A stretch of DNA of 64,000 nt, from the NCBI RefSeq assembly GCF_945901735.1, contig NZ_CAMDLM010000009.1, forward strand, positions 1-64,000, given 5' to 3'. Positions 61,930-64,000 of the stretch are shown here, piece by piece. Made by a program: the position numbers and the translations under genes. The DNA comes from Limnohabitans sp. Rim8 (GTDB taxonomy: Bacteria; Pseudomonadota; Gammaproteobacteria; Burkholderiales; Burkholderiaceae_C). Positions within the stretch are counted from its first letter, which is position 1; each line of letters opens with the position of its first letter. Under the pieces are notes generated by a model. The model was not told the origin of the DNA, searched no databases, and saw nothing but the letters and a program-made list of their open reading frames with translations.

Positions 61930-62366
61930 AACGCGCATTTTTGAGCGGATGTTGCGTTTTGGCGCTGAGCCTGTTGACGGGCTGGGGCGTTCAGGCGCAA
62001 ACAGACCAGACAGCCCCCTTGACGGCCCAAATGGCGGATCCGGTCAGAACCATGCTGAACGCCCAGGAACCCTTGGCTTGGGAGCCCAACCTGGACGAGG
62101 TGCCCGAGGTCATCGCACGCCAACGACAGGCACTGGAGGCACAACGCAGCGCCATCGTGCAAGCCGAGCAGATGCAGCAAGCAGCGTGTTGGCAAAAATT
62201 TGCCGTCAATGTCTGCTTGAGCGAAGCGCGGCTCGTCCGAAGACAAGCCTTGGCGCCCTTGCGCCAGCAGGAGTTGGCCTTGAACGCGCAAGAGCGCGCG
62301 TGGCGCAACGCGCAACGCGAACGGCGTTTGCAAGGCAAGCCATCTGTGACTCTGGGGGCGCCATGA
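61926..62366 (+). CDS. Small exported protein, uncharacterised
   Basis: A 146-residue protein with a signal peptide (FLSGCCVLALSLLTGWGVQAQ; a lipobox-like SGCC occurs early, but the better cleavage site is VQA-Q). The mature part is helical and rich in Gln, Glu, Ala and Arg (VIARQRQALEAQRSAIVQAEQMQQAACWQKFAVNVCLSEARLVRRQALAPLRQQELALNAQERAWRNAQRERR), probably a coiled coil with two cysteines. The start overlaps zapE and the stop overlaps the next gene, both by four bases, so it belongs to a tightly coupled operon. Function unknown. Confidence 0.75.
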   Translation: MKRAFLSGCCVLALSLLTGWGVQAQTDQTAPLTAQMADPVRTMLNAQEPLAWEPNLDEVPEVIARQRQALEAQRSAIVQAEQMQQAACWQKFAVNVCLSEARLVRRQALAPLRQQELALNAQERAWRNAQRERRLQGKPSVTLGAP

Positions 62367-62605
62367 GCGAAGACAGCCACATCGATGTCACCAAGATACC
62401 GCCAGTTGATTTGCGTTCGCCCCAACGCCAGCTGATTGAATGGCAAATCGAGCATGCCGACCTGGATGCGCTGATTGACCAAGCCGTGCCTGTGGCCGTT
62501 CAACTCGACGAACTGCGCTTGCGCCGCATGAAAAAACGCCGCTTGGCCCTGCGTGACCAGATCGTTCAGCTGCAATCGCAGTTGTCCCCCAAGGAACCCG
62601 CTTGA
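62363..62605 (+). CDS. YdcH-like (DUF465) small protein
   Basis: An 80-residue helical protein. The segment QRQLIEWQIEHADLDALIDQAVPVAVQLDELRLRRMKKRRLALRDQIVQLQSQL matches the YdcH/DUF465 pattern, in particular the LRRMKKRRLALRDQI motif. The family is small, widespread and of unknown biochemical role. It starts within the stop codon of the preceding gene (ATGA) and its own stop overlaps a TTG start of the helicase gene. Confidence 0.8.
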   Translation: MSEDSHIDVTKIPPVDLRSPQRQLIEWQIEHADLDALIDQAVPVAVQLDELRLRRMKKRRLALRDQIVQLQSQLSPKEPA

Positions 62606-64000
62606 GTTTGCTCGATCAGCGGGTCGCCGAAACCCTGTCCTGCCACGGGGTGTTGGCGCAAACCGTGCCGGGTTTTCAGCCTCGGCAGGGCCAGACCGAC
62701 ATGGCCATGGCGGTCAGCCGCACGGTGCAAGACGGTGGCCAGCTGGTGGTGGAGGCGGGCACGGGCACGGGCAAGACCTATGCCTATCTGGTGCCGGTCT
62801 TGTTGAGTGGCCAGCGGGCACTGGTGTCCACGGCCACCAAGGCGCTGCAAGACCAATTGTTTTCTCGCGACATCCCGCGTTTGGTGGAGGTGCTGGGTTT
62901 GCCCATTCGGGTGGCTTTGCTCAAAGGGCGTGGCAATTACCTGTGCCTGCACCGCATGGAACAAGCCCGGCACAGCCCCGAATCGGCGCAAGCCGGGGCG
63001 CAAAAGGCCTTGGCCAAGATCGAGACCTGGGCGCAATCCACCCGCAGCGGCGACATGGCCGAGCTGACGGGTTTGGACGAGCGCTCCTCGTTGTGGCCGC
63101 TGGTCACCTCCACACGCGACAACTGCCTAGGCTCCACATGCCCACGCTTTCGCGCTTGTCACGTCAACCTGGCGCGCAAAGAGGCCATGGCCGCGGACGT
63201 GGTGGTCATCAACCACCATCTTTTCTTTGCGGACATGGCGGTGCGCGAGTCGGGGGTGGCCGAGCTGTTGCCCACCGTGCGCGTGACCGTGTTTGACGAG
63301 GCCCACCAGCTCAACGAGATCGGGGTGAATTTTCTGGGCCAACAACTGTCCACGGTGCAGTTGCACGAGCTGGTGGGCGACGTGCTGGCCACCGGTTTGC
63401 AGTTGGCGCGTGGCCTGGTCGATTGGCAAGCCCTGAGCGCAGGCCTGGAAAAAGCCGCCCGCGATTGGCGTCTGGCCGCTGGCCAGCACCGCGGATCGGT
63501 GCGTTTGCGTTGGACGGGTCAGCACCCCGAGGGGGTGGCCCCAGACGAGTGGTCGGGTGCACTGCAAGCCGTGTCGAGCGCCTTGGTGGATTTGCAAAAC
63601 GGCTTGGACTTGGTGAGCGAGCTGGCCCCCGATTTTCAGCGACTGAGCGAGCGCACCCGTGAGCTGATGCAGCGCGCCGCCTTGTTCACCGAAACACCCA
63701 ATCCCGATGGCGTGCGCTGGGCCGAGGTGAGTGCGCAACTGCGCCTGATCGAGTCGCCCTTGGATATCGCGCAGGCCTTTTCTGCCCTGACCCGTTCTGC
63801 GTCAGTGACACCGCAACCCGAGGCTGAGGCCGAATCGCCAGCGGACGCCGACTCTCTGGCGGCCTTGATGGCGGGGGATCCGCGACACGCTGCAAGCCAC
63901 CCTGCTTCGGCAGTGCCTGCGCCGGCAGGACCTGGGCCGGGTGTGGGTCAGCGGGCCTGGATTTTCACCTCAGCCACTTTGGGTGACGAGCCGAGTTTGC
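62602..64000 (+). CDS. DinG/YoaA-family Fe-S DNA helicase, cut off by the window edge
   Basis: An open frame of 466 codons that is not in the ORF track because it has no stop codon before the window end. It starts with TTG at 62602 (TTGA overlap with ydcH) or at 62608. Visible motifs are Walker A VEAGTGTGKTYAYLVP, ALVSTATKALQDQLFSRDIP and the Fe-S cysteines (YLCLHRM plus NCLGSTCPRFRACH). Also present are VVINHHLFFADMA, the DEAH box VTVFDEAHQLNEIG and the start of the second helicase domain IFTSATLGDEPSL. This pattern identifies a superfamily 2 5'-3' DNA helicase like DinG or YoaA, which resolves structured or damaged DNA. The remaining C-terminal part lies outside the window. Confidence 0.9.
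   Translation, partial: MSLLDQRVAETLSCHGVLAQTVPGFQPRQGQTDMAMAVSRTVQDGGQLVVEAGTGTGKTYAYLVPVLLSGQRALVSTATKALQDQLFSRDIPRLVEVLGLPIRVALLKGRGNYLCLHRMEQARHSPESAQAGAQKALAKIETWAQSTRSGDMAELTGLDERSSLWPLVTSTRDNCLGSTCPRFRACHVNLARKEAMAADVVVINHHLFFADMAVRESGVAELLPTVRVTVFDEAHQLNEIGVNFLGQQLSTVQLHELVGDVLATGLQLARGLVDWQALSAGLEKAARDWRLAAGQHRGSVRLRWTGQHPEGVAPDEWSGALQAVSSALVDLQNGLDLVSELAPDFQRLSERTRELMQRAALFTETPNPDGVRWAEVSAQLRLIESPLDIAQAFSALTRSASVTPQPEAEAESPADADSLAALMAGDPRHAASHPASAVPAPAGPGPGVGQRAWIFTSATLGDEPSL

Noticed and set aside
1-64000. CRISPR arrays, tRNA or rRNA genes, prophage or transposase genes
   Set aside because: None were recognised on reading either strand; no regular short repeats, cloverleaf or DDE-type motifs were found.

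Overview
This 64 kb window reads as a chromosomal segment of a betaproteobacterium, most likely Burkholderiales and close to Comamonadaceae (a Limnohabitans, Rhodoferax or Polaromonas-like organism). This is inferred from the high-GC coding style, the abundance of Bug-type (TctC-like) solute receptors, the E3 subunit with its own lipoyl domain in the pyruvate dehydrogenase operon, and the sucA-sucB-lpd-zapE gene order. No rRNA, tRNA, CRISPR array, transposase or phage gene was seen. The taxonomic call is a family-level inference, not a database result.

Layout. 1-7937: the tail of a repeat/Ig-like protein, a parvulin isomerase, a TPR protein, oligopeptidase A (prlC, broken by a one-base frameshift), folD and a FixL/FixJ-type two-component pair. 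8114-14490: the pyruvate dehydrogenase operon aceE-aceF-lpdA with a strong terminator, followed by a decayed AAA+ ATPase remnant. 14877-20400: a TauD-type dioxygenase, then a LysR regulator divergent from a sulfatase-Bug receptor-aldose epimerase operon. 20644-25091: a PhoD phosphatase and a DUF1800/DUF1501 pair. 25253-29766: a LacI regulator divergent from a Bug receptor-acyl-CoA ligase-citryl-CoA lyase-like operon with two candidate operators. 29933-33515: scattered metabolic and membrane genes. 33769-37461: a promoter, a TPP riboswitch and thiBPQ thiamine uptake. 37674-42827: an RNase D-like exonuclease, then a Bug receptor-molybdenum hydroxylase-ModA-like-[2Fe-2S] operon. 42865-52192: a YlqF GTPase, a RecQ helicase with a phosphoribosyltransferase-like tail, a CaiB-type CoA-transferase, another Bug receptor, an MFS exporter, a VOC protein, an NlpC/P60 hydrolase and an isochorismatase-like hydrolase. 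52367-60812: propionyl/acetyl-CoA synthetase and the 2-oxoglutarate dehydrogenase operon, with an AT-rich lipoprotein gene wedged between sucB and lpd. 60832-64000: zapE, a small secreted protein, a YdcH-like protein and the start of a DinG/YoaA helicase that is missing from the supplied ORF track.

How it works together. The core is central carbon metabolism: two 2-oxoacid dehydrogenase complexes, each with its own E3, plus acyl-CoA activation. Around it sit small catabolic cassettes, three of which pair an orphan Bug receptor with enzymes (sulfatase; CoA ligase plus lyase; molybdenum hydroxylase), with a fourth Bug next to a CoA-transferase. No TctA/TctB membrane subunits are present, so the receptors must use transporters encoded elsewhere. 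The most interesting items are the molybdenum hydroxylase cassette with its cytosolic ModA-like protein, the LacI-controlled ligase/lyase cassette, the AT-rich lipoprotein insertion in the suc operon, the RecQ-PRTase fusion and the AAA+ remnant between two look-alike hairpins.
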